Part shown: positions 15,383 to 24,753 of the stretch, one piece after another
Layout: each line of letters begins with the position of its first letter
How positions within the stretch are numbered: the first letter of the stretch is position 1
Origin: Candidatus Shapirobacteria bacterium
Lineage (GTDB): Bacteria; Patescibacteria; Microgenomatia; UBA12405
NCBI GenBank assembly: GCA_028704885.1
Contig: JAQWEN010000001.1
Span: forward strand, 1-64,000
Length of the DNA: 64,000 bases
Direction of reading: 5' to 3'
The notes under the pieces: generated by a model
The model's database searches: none
What the model was told of the DNA's origin: nothing
The model's input: the letters and a program-made list of their open reading frames with translations, nothing else
Translations under genes and position numbers: made by a program

Positions 15383-16891
15383 TTAAACAATAGGCTTTTT
15401 GCTGGTCGTTTTGTATTCCAACCTTTTACCTAAAAATAATTTAGTATGAGAATGAAGTCCAGGGAGAACTGACATAGTGAGAGTGGCTAATGGCATAAAA
15501 GGCCATTGAAATATATTTTTAAGAATGTTTTTGAAACCTCTTTTTTGATTAGCCGGACGAAGTTTCCAGTCTAAAATTATTAAAACGAACATAGGAAGTA
15601 AACAAATAGTTAAAATAACATTGGAGATTCTAGGAAGATTGTAACCCACTGCAGTTTGGAAAAATTTAGGATTAAGAATGACTGGAAGTGAAGTTCCCAA
15701 AGTAAGAATAAACCAATTACTGGACCAAATTAAATGAGTTTGAATTAATTTGAAAATTCTTAAAGCGCGAGTAATAAAAGGGATTTCCTTGTGAATTCTG
15801 GCCTGTTCAATGGCATAAGGAATATCAGTAGCACCCCAAGCATGACGAACGCACTGGCTATAACGATTTTTTAAAGCTGAAATATAATTTTTACCGTCTG
15901 GAGCATCAACTACAGTTGGTAAAAATATTGGTTCAACCGCAGTTTTACCGCCACTACTAAAAAAAGTTTGTAAAAAAATGTGCCAATCTTCAGGAATCAT
16001 ATCCGGATCCCAATAACCAGCGGAATCGATTAATTTATAAGATGAGGAATAACAAGAATAATTAAAAAATAAACCATCCGGTTCCTGAATATTGGCGATG
16101 TGAATAACATTACCCATTATTCCAATAATTCTAATAGGACCAGGAACTTGGTTAATGTTGTTATGCCAAAAAATTGGTGACTGCCAAAAACGGAAATAGC
16201 GATTTTGATTAGAAGCAAAATTATAAGTTAAAGCGGAAAAGTATTGAGGATTAAAGATGGTATCAACATCACAGGAAGTAAGAGTACAATTTTCAATTTT
16301 ATATTTACCGGTGTCAATAAAAGTAGTTTTAAAATATTTAGCCGCCCAGGCTTCATTGGTGTGTTTACCGGCAATTTCACCAGGAAGATTACCTGGATGT
16401 TCAGTAAAAATTAAATGACCAAAGGTGTTTTTATATTTTTTAGAAAAATAATCGATAGTTTGTTGATTATTCTCTTTTCCAGCTCTAGCCTCTTGACCAA
16501 GAACAACATGGATATTCTTTAAATTAATGTTGGTTTGAGCAGCTAAACTGCCAATGGCCATGTCAATGACTTCATTTGGTTCTTTATATGAAGAAATAAT
16601 AACGACATGGTTAATATCACTTCTTTTAAGCCAATTAGTTTTAAAATCGGATTGAAATTTTTCCTGCCAATTAGTGGCTTTAGCAGTTTTAATTTTAAAA
16701 TAACCAATAACAGCGAGAATGGCTGATTTAAAGGATTGATAAAGCCAATAAACTAAAAAAGCGATAACAAAATAGGCAACAGCTTTAGGAACAACAAAGG
16801 CACCCCAAATGGGGAAAAGGATAGTCATCCAAGCAAAAAAACCAGGAATCATTTCCCAAAGACGATATATTTTGGAATTTTTATTGATCAT
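15383..16891 (-). CDS. Membrane-bound family 2 glycosyltransferase
   Basis: The product has 502 residues with two N-terminal membrane helices (about 12-60), a cytoplasmic GT-A domain and three C-terminal helices. Motifs are VVIISSYKEPNEVIDMAIGSL, the DxD-like LTSCDVDTIF, a PEDWHIFLQTFF acid and a QCVRHAWG element like the QxxRW of processive synthases. It could polymerise or extend a surface polysaccharide. TATAAT lies 10 nt before the ATG. It is followed by the GT39-like gene after 15 nt, so the two act in one operon with the WecA-like initiator. Confidence 0.85.
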   Translation of the reverse strand: MINKNSKIYRLWEMIPGFFAWMTILFPIWGAFVVPKAVAYFVIAFLVYWLYQSFKSAILAVIGYFKIKTAKATNWQEKFQSDFKTNWLKRSDINHVVIISSYKEPNEVIDMAIGSLAAQTNINLKNIHVVLGQEARAGKENNQQTIDYFSKKYKNTFGHLIFTEHPGNLPGEIAGKHTNEAWAAKYFKTTFIDTGKYKIENCTLTSCDVDTIFNPQYFSALTYNFASNQNRYFRFWQSPIFWHNNINQVPGPIRIIGIMGNVIHIANIQEPDGLFFNYSCYSSSYKLIDSAGYWDPDMIPEDWHIFLQTFFSSGGKTAVEPIFLPTVVDAPDGKNYISALKNRYSQCVRHAWGATDIPYAIEQARIHKEIPFITRALRIFKLIQTHLIWSSNWFILTLGTSLPVILNPKFFQTAVGYNLPRISNVILTICLLPMFVLIILDWKLRPANQKRGFKNILKNIFQWPFMPLATLTMSVLPGLHSHTKLFLGKRLEYKTTSKKPIV

Positions 16892-16942
16892 CGAATGATT
16901 GATTATATCAAGATAGACTGTTTTTTGAGATAAAATAGTGAA

Positions 16943-17710
16943 ATGAGTATTTTAGCTTCAGTTAAAAAAACAATTGCTTATGCAAAAAAATATGGCGGAA
17001 ACTTGACTGAAGAGCAATTATTTGAAAGATTAATTGATGACAAGGCTTATACAAAAGAAGAAATAAATAAGTTTATAGAGTTATTAAGTTATAAAGTTAT
17101 AAAGTCGGGAAAAAATAAGATATTAGAAGAGAAGATTAAAAAGGCCAAAGAGTTGGCAAAATTAATAGATAAACAATTTAAAGATATTTTGTTTTTGGGA
17201 ATAACTGGATCAGTGGCAGCGGATTATCCTAAAAAGGATGATGATATTGACATCATAATAATTACTAAAGTAAATAAATTGTGGATTACTAGGCTAAAAT
17301 TAAGATTTTTTATAATTATTAATAAAATTCCCCATCGTAAATTTGAGAAAAAAGAAAAAAGGGACGAGTTTTGTTTTAATTTATGGTTAGACGAAAAATC
17401 ATTGGAAATAAAAAACGAAAAACAAAATTTAAGAAATGCAATGGATCTAATCTTAGTAAAAACATTAATAAATAAGGAAGGAACTTATGAAAAATTTATT
17501 AAGACTAATAATTGGGCAAAAAAATATGTAGCAACAGGCTATAATAATAAGTTGTTAGATTGTCAGATTGTCAGATTGTCAGATAAAACAAAAAATAATT
17601 TGGTTGATGAAATGGTTAACTGGTTGGTGTTTTGGCCGCAGTTTTGGTATATGAAAAAAAGGATAAAAAATGAAAAGATTAGCTTGCATCAAGCTTTCTT
17701 CCACCATTAA
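16943..17710 (+). CDS. Nucleotidyltransferase-fold protein
   Basis: This 255-residue protein carries a central MNT-type nucleotidyltransferase motif, FLGITGSVAADYPKKDDDID (GS then DxD), near residues 89-109, with an N-terminal helical part and a basic C-terminus. The substrate is unknown. TAAAAT ends 6 nt before the ATG, predicting a leaderless mRNA. The sequence LDCQIVRLSD is encoded by an 8-nt tandem repeat (17557-17584) and may be a repeat-born insertion. The gene is short and lysine-rich with no membrane segment. Confidence 0.75.
   Translation: MSILASVKKTIAYAKKYGGNLTEEQLFERLIDDKAYTKEEINKFIELLSYKVIKSGKNKILEEKIKKAKELAKLIDKQFKDILFLGITGSVAADYPKKDDDIDIIIITKVNKLWITRLKLRFFIIINKIPHRKFEKKEKRDEFCFNLWLDEKSLEIKNEKQNLRNAMDLILVKTLINKEGTYEKFIKTNNWAKKYVATGYNNKLLDCQIVRLSDKTKNNLVDEMVNWLVFWPQFWYMKKRIKNEKISLHQAFFHH
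17557..17584. repeat. 8-nt tandem repeat AGATTGTC x 3.5
   Basis: Three exact AGATTGTC units and a half unit AGAT lie in frame within the nucleotidyltransferase gene. Since 8 is not a multiple of 3, a change of one unit would shift the frame. Similar degenerate units are at 6173-6191. Confidence 0.75.
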
Positions 17711-17727
17711 ATGGTATAATAATACCA

Positions 17728-18351
17728 ATGCTTTCCCTGCCCAAAGAAAAAGTCCTAAAATATTCTGGCCGATTTTTTTTATTCCTGACTGGTTTAGTGG
17801 TTTTGTTTGGATCTTTAGTCTTGACTGGTTTAGAAATTATGGCAAATGATAAAAAGACAAATAATTTGAGAAGTGTGCCGATTGAATACACGGTAGAAAT
17901 GCCAAATGGTGAAAAAATAGCAAAAATTTATAAAGTTCCCGAAAGTAGAATTGGTCCAGAAAATGCCGAATATCTTATTAAAAAAATGAGAGACAGGTTA
18001 TGGGTTGATTTAAGTAAAACGGCTAAGGATAAATCTGAGGTTTGTTTATTAATTGCTGACAAAAGAATGTTTGAAACAGTTGAATTAATTAAAAATAATA
18101 AAGATGAAGATTTAATTATAAAAACCCTAGATGAAACAATTTGGCATTTAAAAGAATCTAAAAAAATGTTATCCGAGGAAAATAAAAAAGATATTGAAAT
18201 ATCGAAAGTTGATCAGCAAATTGATCGGGCTGGTTTAGCGTATGAAGATATAGTAAAATCTTTCAATTATAAAAACGAAAAAATAGATAAAATAATAAAT
18301 GATCTTGAAAGCTGGAATCAAAAAAATATTAAAGAAGAAGGGGAAAATTAA
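17728..18351 (+). CDS. Membrane-anchored DUF5667-like protein
   Basis: The product has 207 residues. One membrane helix (about 15-37) is followed by an extracytoplasmic helical domain. PESRIGPENAEYLIKKMRDRL then SEVCLLIADKRMFETVEL resembles the DUF5667 pattern common in CPR genomes, where a Pro-containing turn precedes helices that begin with a heptad of charged residues. The rest is likely coiled coil. An extended -10 (TGGTATAAT) ends 7 nt before the ATG. The end overlaps the PBP gene by 53 nt, so it is probably linked to cell-wall synthesis. The family match is tentative. Confidence 0.6.
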   Translation: MLSLPKEKVLKYSGRFFLFLTGLVVLFGSLVLTGLEIMANDKKTNNLRSVPIEYTVEMPNGEKIAKIYKVPESRIGPENAEYLIKKMRDRLWVDLSKTAKDKSEVCLLIADKRMFETVELIKNNKDEDLIIKTLDETIWHLKESKKMLSEENKKDIEISKVDQQIDRAGLAYEDIVKSFNYKNEKIDKIINDLESWNQKNIKEEGEN

Positions 18352-20485
18352 AAATCTCTTTTTAAAAAAATGGTGGGTATTGGCCTTAATATTGATTGGA
18401 TTGATAACTGTTTATTTGATTGAAGAGATACCAAATCCAACTAAATTGAGTAGTGGTGAATATCCACAATCGTCACAAATTTTGGATCGAAAGGGAAGGT
18501 TATTATTTGAAATTTATTCGGACAAAAGAAGAACTCCAGTTGAACTTAAAGAGATTCCTGATAGCCTTAAAAAAGCAACTTTGGCTATAGAAGATTTAAA
18601 TTTTTATAAGCATAATGGTTTTGATTTTAGAGGTATTTTACGAGGACTTTATAGAAGTGTTTTTCAAAAAAGATTACAAGGAGGTTCAACTTTAACCCAA
18701 CAATTGGTTAAAAATGCATTATTGACTCAAGAAAGAACTATATCCCGAAAAATTAAAGAGGCAATTTTAACAGTGGCAACAGAAATACTTTATAGTAAAG
18801 ACAAAATTTTGGAAATGTATTTCAATCAAACACCATATGGGGGAACAATTTGGGGAGTACAGTCGGCAGCCAGAGGCTTTTTTAATAAAGACGTCAAAGA
18901 TTTAGATTTAGCAGAAGCGTCATTGATAGCTGGATTACCAGCATCTCCAACCAAATATAGTCCGTTTAGTCATCCAGAAGCGGCTAAGGCCAGACAGGAA
19001 ATGGTTTTGACAAGGATGAACGAAGTGGGTTTTATTAGTAAAGAGGAAATGGAAAAAGCTAAAGCAGAAAAATTAAATTATTACTTGGATAAAACTGGAA
19101 TTTTAGCACCTCATTTTGTTTTTTACGTTAAAGAACAATTAACGGAAAAATACGGTTTAAAAAAATTAACAGAGGGTGGATTAAAAATAACAACTACCTT
19201 AGATTTAGATCTTCAAAAGATATCGGAAACAATAGTGGCATCGGAAGTGGCAAAATTGAAAAAATCAAATGTAACGAACGGGGCTGCTTTAATAACAGAA
19301 CCAGGAAGCGGCAAAATTTTAGCAATGGTAGGATCGATTGATTATTTTTCTAATGATATAGATGGTAAATATAATGTAGTGACGGCCCTAAGGCAGCCAG
19401 GATCATCAATTAAGCCATTAAATTATGCAGTAGGACTGGAATTGGGAAAAATAACGGCAGCATCGGTAATTGATGATGATCCAACTTGTTTTAAACAAAT
19501 AAACCAAAAAGATTACTGTCCAACAAATTATGGCGGGGCTTATCATGGTTTACAAACAGTTAGAAATTCGTTAGCTAACTCATTAAATATTGGAGCAGTA
19601 AAAGTTTTAAAACTAAATGGAGTGGAAACTTTTATAGCCTCGGCTTCAGCAATGGGAATAACTACTTTTAAAGATCCAGAAAATTATGGATTTTCTTTAA
19701 CTTTAGGTGGAGGTGAAGTTTATATGACAGATATGGCGACTGCATATGGAGTTTTGGCTAATATGGGAGTTAAACAAAATTTGACACCGATATTAAAAGT
19801 TGAAGATAAAGATGGAAAAACATTGGAAGAATTTAAAGAAAATCCTGGAGAAAGAGTATTGTCTCGAGAAACAAGTTATATTATTCAAAATATTTTGTCG
19901 GATGATGGAGCTAGAAGTATGGTTTTTGGAGCCGGATCACTTTTAAATATTAAAAAACATCCAGAAGTGGCAGTGAAAACAGGAACCACAAATGATTTAA
20001 GGGATAACTGGACTTATGGTTATACTTCAGATTATGTAGTGGGAACCTGGGTGGGAAATAATGATAATTCAAAAATGAGAGGAGTGGTGTCGGGAACCAG
20101 CGGTGCAGCCCCAATTTGGAATAAAATAATGACAGAAATATTAAAAGACAAAACAGTAAAAAAACCAGTAATGCCAACAAACATTATTGGAATTAATGTG
20201 TGTAATTTAACTGGCGGAGCAATTCCAGAGGGCGGCTGTGAATCGCATTATGAATATTTTAATAAGGAATTTTTACCAATGCAAACAAGCATGAGAACTA
20301 ATGTATTAATTAATAAAGATACAGGGAGAATTGTGGTTGATGGAGAAGTAGCCGCAAATGCAGAATGGCAAGACCATACTGTTGTAACTGACATTGCAGG
20401 GGTTAAAATATGTTTAGACTGTCCTTTAGTTGGTGTTGGAAATACTGGTGATTTAAACAATAAACCAGCTTCAATTGTTAATTAG
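18299..20485 (+). CDS. Class A penicillin-binding protein (PBP1A-like), copy 1
   Basis: This bifunctional peptidoglycan synthase has 728 residues. A membrane helix (about 24-42) is followed by a GT51 glycosyltransferase domain (AIEDLNFYKHNGFDFRG with the catalytic Glu, then QGGSTLTQQLVKN) and a transpeptidase domain with SSIK, SLN and KTG motifs (QPGSSIKPLNYA, ANSLNIGAVK, AVKTGTTND). A C-terminal tail of about 100 residues contains four Cys in paired positions (NVCNLTGG, GGCESH, KICLDCP). It overlaps the upstream gene by 53 nt and is followed by a paralogue. The start is the only Met before the helix. Confidence 0.94.
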   Translation: MILKAGIKKILKKKGKIKNLFLKKWWVLALILIGLITVYLIEEIPNPTKLSSGEYPQSSQILDRKGRLLFEIYSDKRRTPVELKEIPDSLKKATLAIEDLNFYKHNGFDFRGILRGLYRSVFQKRLQGGSTLTQQLVKNALLTQERTISRKIKEAILTVATEILYSKDKILEMYFNQTPYGGTIWGVQSAARGFFNKDVKDLDLAEASLIAGLPASPTKYSPFSHPEAAKARQEMVLTRMNEVGFISKEEMEKAKAEKLNYYLDKTGILAPHFVFYVKEQLTEKYGLKKLTEGGLKITTTLDLDLQKISETIVASEVAKLKKSNVTNGAALITEPGSGKILAMVGSIDYFSNDIDGKYNVVTALRQPGSSIKPLNYAVGLELGKITAASVIDDDPTCFKQINQKDYCPTNYGGAYHGLQTVRNSLANSLNIGAVKVLKLNGVETFIASASAMGITTFKDPENYGFSLTLGGGEVYMTDMATAYGVLANMGVKQNLTPILKVEDKDGKTLEEFKENPGERVLSRETSYIIQNILSDDGARSMVFGAGSLLNIKKHPEVAVKTGTTNDLRDNWTYGYTSDYVVGTWVGNNDNSKMRGVVSGTSGAAPIWNKIMTEILKDKTVKKPVMPTNIIGINVCNLTGGAIPEGGCESHYEYFNKEFLPMQTSMRTNVLINKDTGRIVVDGEVAANAEWQDHTVVTDIAGVKICLDCPLVGVGNTGDLNNKPASIVN

Positions 20486-20486
20486 G

Positions 20487-22460
20487 ATGACTTTTTTTGA
20501 AATAATAATAAAAATCTTAATAGCAATAGGAAGGCCATTTTTTTGGATTTTAAAAAAAATAAAATATTTACTGATAATAGGTGTTTTGCTGGTAATTGTT
20601 TTTAATATTTATCAATTTTTAACCAAGGAATTACCGGATATAAATTTGATTTATAATCCACCAAAACTGTCGAGTAAAATAATGGATCGAAACGGAAACT
20701 TGCTTTATAAATTTTACGAAGAAGAAAATAGAACTTGGGTGAGTTTAGATAAAATTCCAAAAAAATTTATTGAAGCAACAATTTCAATTGAAGATAAAGA
20801 TTTTTATAAACATGGAGGTTTGTCTTTTAGAGGAATAGTTAAAGCAACAATTCATAATTTTAGAAAGTCTGATGGTGATAAATTAAGAGGCGGATCAACG
20901 ATTACACAACAATTGGTTAAAAATGTTTTTCTAACTAATGAAAAATCATTTAAAAGGAAGATAAAAGAAGCAATTTTAACTTTAAAAATTGAAAGAAAGT
21001 TGACCAAGAATGAAATTTTGGAAAGGTATTTTAATCAAGTTTCTTACGGGGGTGAGGCTTATGGGGTTGAAGAGGCGGCACAAAAATATTTTGGAAAAAA
21101 TATAGAGGAATTAAATGAAAGTGAAATGGTTTATTTGGCTGGATTGCCAGCAGCACCAAGTTCTTATTCCCCTTTCGGCAATAATCCAGAATTAGGAATT
21201 TCAAGACAAAAAAGAGTAGTAGAAGAAATGATTTCGGCTAAATATATTAATAAAGATGAGAGAGAAAAAATATTAAATCAGAAATTAGTTTTTAAAAAAA
21301 GAAAAGGAAAAATAGAGGCTCCCCACTTTGTTTTTTATATTAAAAATTTGCTGGAAAACAAATATGGTTATATTAATTTTGAAAGACAAGGATTAAATAT
21401 TTATACTAGTTTGGATTTAAATATTCAAAAAGAAGCAGAGAAAATTGTAAATCAAGAGATCGAAAGTGTTAAAAAATTGAAAATATCAAATGGAGCGGCG
21501 TTGGTGGTGGAAGTGAAAAATGGAGATATTTTAGCAATGGTAGGGTCAAAAGATTATGAGGCAACTGATATTGATGGAAATGTAAATGTAACAACTTCCC
21601 TGAGGCAACCGGGATCATCAATTAAACCAATAAATTATTTATTGGCTTTTGAAAAAGGAAATAGTCCTGATTCTTATATAGAAGATAGTCCAGTTAGTTA
21701 TTATGTTCCCGGACAAAAGGTTTATTCTCCTCAAAATTACAATGGCAAATATATGGGTAAAGTGACTTTAAGAACAGCATTGGCCTCGTCTTTAAATGTT
21801 CCTTCAGTAAAACTTTTGGCCGAAAATGGAGTAAATAATATGATTGATTTGGCTGAAAGTATGGGAATAACAACATGGAAAGAAAGAAAGAGATATGGAC
21901 TATCATTGGCATTGGGGAGCGGTGAAGTCAAAATGACCGAGTTAGCACAAGCCTACAGTATTTTTGCCAATTTGGGAGAAAAAGTGGAAATAAATCCAAT
22001 TTATAAAATAGATAATTATTTAGGAGAAAATATTTATAAGAAAGAAAAAGAAACAAAAAAGATATTTGATCCAAATTTAGCTTTAACAATCAATAATATT
22101 TTGAGTGATGATAAGGCTAGATCCCCTATTTTTGGATTGAATTCAAAATTAAAAATTGAAGGAAAAACTGTTGCGGTAAAAACGGGAACAACTAATAATT
22201 TAAAAGATAATTGGTGTATTGGTTGGACGCCAAATTATTTAGTGGCAACTTGGGTGGGAAATAATGACGGTTCTCCAATGAGTTGGGTGGCATCAGGAGT
22301 GAGTGGAGCAACTCCAATATGGAACAGAATAATGACTAGAATTCTGAGTAATAAAATAGACGAACAATGGGCTGATTCGGTTTCACTGCCGGACGATAAA
22401 ATTATTTTTGAAGAGAATACCAATATAACTGATCAATTAAGCCAGGAATTAACTTTTTAG
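20487..22460 (+). CDS. Class A penicillin-binding protein (PBP1A-like), copy 2
   Basis: This second bifunctional PBP has 657 residues and the same order: membrane helix (about 28-46), GT51 domain (IEDKDFYKHGGLSFRG, RGGSTITQQLVKN) and transpeptidase domain (QPGSSIKPINY, ASSLNVPSVK, AVKTGTTNN). It lacks the Cys-rich tail of copy 1. ATG 20487 follows the previous stop by one base; an upstream in-frame TTG is less likely. The 3' end overlaps the convergent gene by 59 bp. Tandem copies probably arose by duplication and may differ in partner or growth phase. Confidence 0.93.
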   Translation: MTFFEIIIKILIAIGRPFFWILKKIKYLLIIGVLLVIVFNIYQFLTKELPDINLIYNPPKLSSKIMDRNGNLLYKFYEEENRTWVSLDKIPKKFIEATISIEDKDFYKHGGLSFRGIVKATIHNFRKSDGDKLRGGSTITQQLVKNVFLTNEKSFKRKIKEAILTLKIERKLTKNEILERYFNQVSYGGEAYGVEEAAQKYFGKNIEELNESEMVYLAGLPAAPSSYSPFGNNPELGISRQKRVVEEMISAKYINKDEREKILNQKLVFKKRKGKIEAPHFVFYIKNLLENKYGYINFERQGLNIYTSLDLNIQKEAEKIVNQEIESVKKLKISNGAALVVEVKNGDILAMVGSKDYEATDIDGNVNVTTSLRQPGSSIKPINYLLAFEKGNSPDSYIEDSPVSYYVPGQKVYSPQNYNGKYMGKVTLRTALASSLNVPSVKLLAENGVNNMIDLAESMGITTWKERKRYGLSLALGSGEVKMTELAQAYSIFANLGEKVEINPIYKIDNYLGENIYKKEKETKKIFDPNLALTINNILSDDKARSPIFGLNSKLKIEGKTVAVKTGTTNNLKDNWCIGWTPNYLVATWVGNNDGSPMSWVASGVSGATPIWNRIMTRILSNKIDEQWADSVSLPDDKIIFEENTNITDQLSQELTF

Positions 22461-22992
22461 ATTGAGATAAATCCGAAGAACTATCAATTTTAATAATCAA
22501 AAGCAATTCCTGACTGGGAGTAACTATTTTGGAAAAATAAGAAAATGTATTGTTATTTTCTTCAACTAACTCTTTTATTTTTAAACCGTCAGGAAGAGAA
22601 GATGAATAAATACTTTTAGTAATAAAATTGGTGGCGTTTAATTTTTCATCATTAAAAAAAATGTTTTCATTTCTCTGATAAATAACTGATTCCGGGTTAA
22701 CTCTTTTTAAAAAAACTGACCAGTTAGAACCATCTTGGGGTAAGTTAATAGTATTTGTTTTAGGAGTGGAAACAGCAAAATTAAAGGTTGGTAATTTAAA
22801 GGAAAAATTAAAATTTCGAACGGATCGATAAATCCAAAAAGATAAACTGAGACCAATAGTTAGAGCCATGGCAATATAGACAAATCTCCTTTTTTTAGCA
22901 ATTCTATCTTTTTCGTTTTCTTTATCAAAAAGACCGGGCTGTTCCAATTCTGAACCAGAATTCTTTTTTATTTTTTCAACTTTCGGAAGCAT
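22402..22992 (-). CDS. Hypothetical single-pass membrane protein, 196 aa
   Basis: I do not recognise the family. A polar, basic N-terminus (residues 1-35) is followed by one membrane helix (about 37-56) and a soluble extracytoplasmic domain of ~135 residues ending in a Ser-rich helix. The last 59 bases overlap the convergent PBP gene. It is preceded by the PfkB gene with 2 nt between stop and start, so it is the tail of the transketolase-aldolase-PfkB operon. A role in the envelope is plausible from topology only. Confidence 0.68.
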   Translation of the reverse strand: MLPKVEKIKKNSGSELEQPGLFDKENEKDRIAKKRRFVYIAMALTIGLSLSFWIYRSVRNFNFSFKLPTFNFAVSTPKTNTINLPQDGSNWSVFLKRVNPESVIYQRNENIFFNDEKLNATNFITKSIYSSSLPDGLKIKELVEENNNTFSYFSKIVTPSQELLLIIKIDSSSDLSQSKKLIPGLIDQLYWYSLQK

Positions 22993-22994
22993 AA

Positions 22995-23915
22995 TTATTT
23001 TTGAATTTGTTTTAAAGTGAGAAGAGAGGTTTTGGCACCGAGAGCAGAAACGACTGAAGCAGAATTTTTAATAGCCCAAAATAAGGCAGTTTCAATTGAA
23101 TTATGGTAAATTAAGGCACTAATAAAAGTTGAACCGAAAGCATCACCGGCACCGGTTTCATCAACTGGTTTGACATTAATTATAGGTGAGAAAAAATGTT
23201 TACCATCAGCAAAAATAAAGGCACCATCGTGGCCATTAGTAACGGCAATTACAGCTTTTGAAAAAGAAACTAAACGATCCCAAAAATTTTTATCCAGAAT
23301 ATCAAGACCAACCAATTCTTCTGATTCAGTTTTATTTAAAAGTAAAAAATCAACTAATTTTAAAAGTGGTAAAAGTTTTTTTCTTTGAGCTAATTCGCGA
23401 TTACCGGGATTTAAAGCGACTTTAATATCATTTTCCTTAGCAAAACCAATTAATTTTTCTAACAAATCAAGATTGCCTTCAAGAGAAGTTATATAAAACC
23501 ATTTAGATTTAGGGATTTTTTCCCAATTTAAATATTTTTCTTCAAGGCGAGTTGATCCTCTGTTGGTAAGAATAGAGCGACCACCATCGGGTGCAACTAA
23601 AACAACCGAAAAATCAGTGGTGTCATTTTTATTTTTAATTAAAAGATTAGTATTAACTGATTCTTTTTTAAGGTCATCGATAATGTAATTACTTAAATGA
23701 TCATCGCCTATTAGAGAAAGGCAACTTGTTTTTAAACCCAAACGACTGAAAGAAACAGCTGAATTACTGGCGCCCCCACCACTACAAATTAAACTCTGAT
23801 CAATTTCAGCTTTGGATGAATATTCTAAAGAAAGAAGATTATTGTCAACAATGAATTGAGGTGATTTAACAAAAATATCAATAGTGGCGGCGCCAATGGA
23901 AATAACATCAAGCAT
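22995..23915 (-). CDS. PfkB-family carbohydrate kinase
   Basis: This 306-residue ribokinase-fold sugar kinase has an N-terminal SIGAATIDIF, the GGGASNSAVSFSRLG motif near residue 46 and the C-terminal signature DETGAGDAFGSTF, with the catalytic Asp near 256. It follows transketolase and aldolase in an overlapping operon (8-nt overlap with fba). From context it could phosphorylate fructose-6-phosphate and so supply the aldolase substrate, or act on ribose or a nucleoside; the sequence does not decide. Confidence 0.88.
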   Translation of the reverse strand: MLDVISIGAATIDIFVKSPQFIVDNNLLSLEYSSKAEIDQSLICSGGGASNSAVSFSRLGLKTSCLSLIGDDHLSNYIIDDLKKESVNTNLLIKNKNDTTDFSVVLVAPDGGRSILTNRGSTRLEEKYLNWEKIPKSKWFYITSLEGNLDLLEKLIGFAKENDIKVALNPGNRELAQRKKLLPLLKLVDFLLLNKTESEELVGLDILDKNFWDRLVSFSKAVIAVTNGHDGAFIFADGKHFFSPIINVKPVDETGAGDAFGSTFISALIYHNSIETALFWAIKNSASVVSALGAKTSLLTLKQIQK

Positions 23916-24753
23916 AATTGGAAGTGGAAAAAAGAAGTAATTTTGATTTAATAATATTTTTCAAATCATCAATAGCTGGGGAAAAATTTTCATAAACTTT
24001 TTGACTAAAATCTTTAGAATAGATTTGAAAAAGAGAATGATTAAAATTGTTTCTTAATTCGGTATTAATATTAATTTTAACCACACCTAATTTAATAGCT
24101 TCAGAAAGTTGGTCCGAACTAATACCAGAACCACCATGAAGAGCAATAAATTTATCTTCGGGAATTTTATTTTTGATTTTAGAAAGAAGACCGAGATCGA
24201 TAACTTCTGGTAGTTTTAAACTAATACCATGAAGATTGCCGATGGAAACAGCTAAAAGATCAGCATTAGTTTGAGTAATAAATTCATAAGCTTTAGCCGG
24301 GTCAGTAAAACTGCTTTTAGAAATTTGGGTGTCAACTAAATTAATATGATCAAATTCAACTTCAAAAAGTGTTTCTGGATAATGAATTTTTAAATTGTGA
24401 ACAAATTTTTGACTAGTTTCAAGATTGGATAAATATTCCATTTTGGAACCATCAAAATGAACCATGTCAAAACCCAAACTAATTAATTTTTCCAAACGAA
24501 TTTGATCTTGACCATGATCCATATTTAAATAAATCGGCAAACCGTCAAGCTGGGCTTTTTTGACTAAAACAAAAAGACGTTCGGCGTGAATAAACTTGTC
24601 TTCACCAGCCGAAAGCTGAACGATGCACGGAAGACCGGTTTCTTTGACTGAATCTTCGATGGCCTGATAAATTTCAAAAGAATCAATATTAAAAGCAGGA
24701 ATAGCTTTGCCGGTGGCTCGGTATTCGGTTAATAATTGTCGTAAAGTTTTCAT
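23908..24753 (-). CDS. fba: Class II fructose-bisphosphate aldolase
   Basis: This 281-residue zinc aldolase is of the GatY/KbaY/Fba type. The zinc and active-site residues are visible: YLNMDHGQD (Asp-His) near residue 79, SIGNLHG (His) near 172, ALHGGSG (His) near 200 and KININTEL near 225. The segment FEVEFDH differs from the usual EAELGxxGG. It splits fructose-1,6-bisphosphate (tagatose bisphosphate is possible) to triose phosphates feeding GAPDH. It overlaps transketolase and PfkB genes by 4 and 8 nt. Confidence 0.9.
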   Translation of the reverse strand: MKTLRQLLTEYRATGKAIPAFNIDSFEIYQAIEDSVKETGLPCIVQLSAGEDKFIHAERLFVLVKKAQLDGLPIYLNMDHGQDQIRLEKLISLGFDMVHFDGSKMEYLSNLETSQKFVHNLKIHYPETLFEVEFDHINLVDTQISKSSFTDPAKAYEFITQTNADLLAVSIGNLHGISLKLPEVIDLGLLSKIKNKIPEDKFIALHGGSGISSDQLSEAIKLGVVKININTELRNNFNHSLFQIYSKDFSQKVYENFSPAIDDLKNIIKSKLLLFSTSNYA

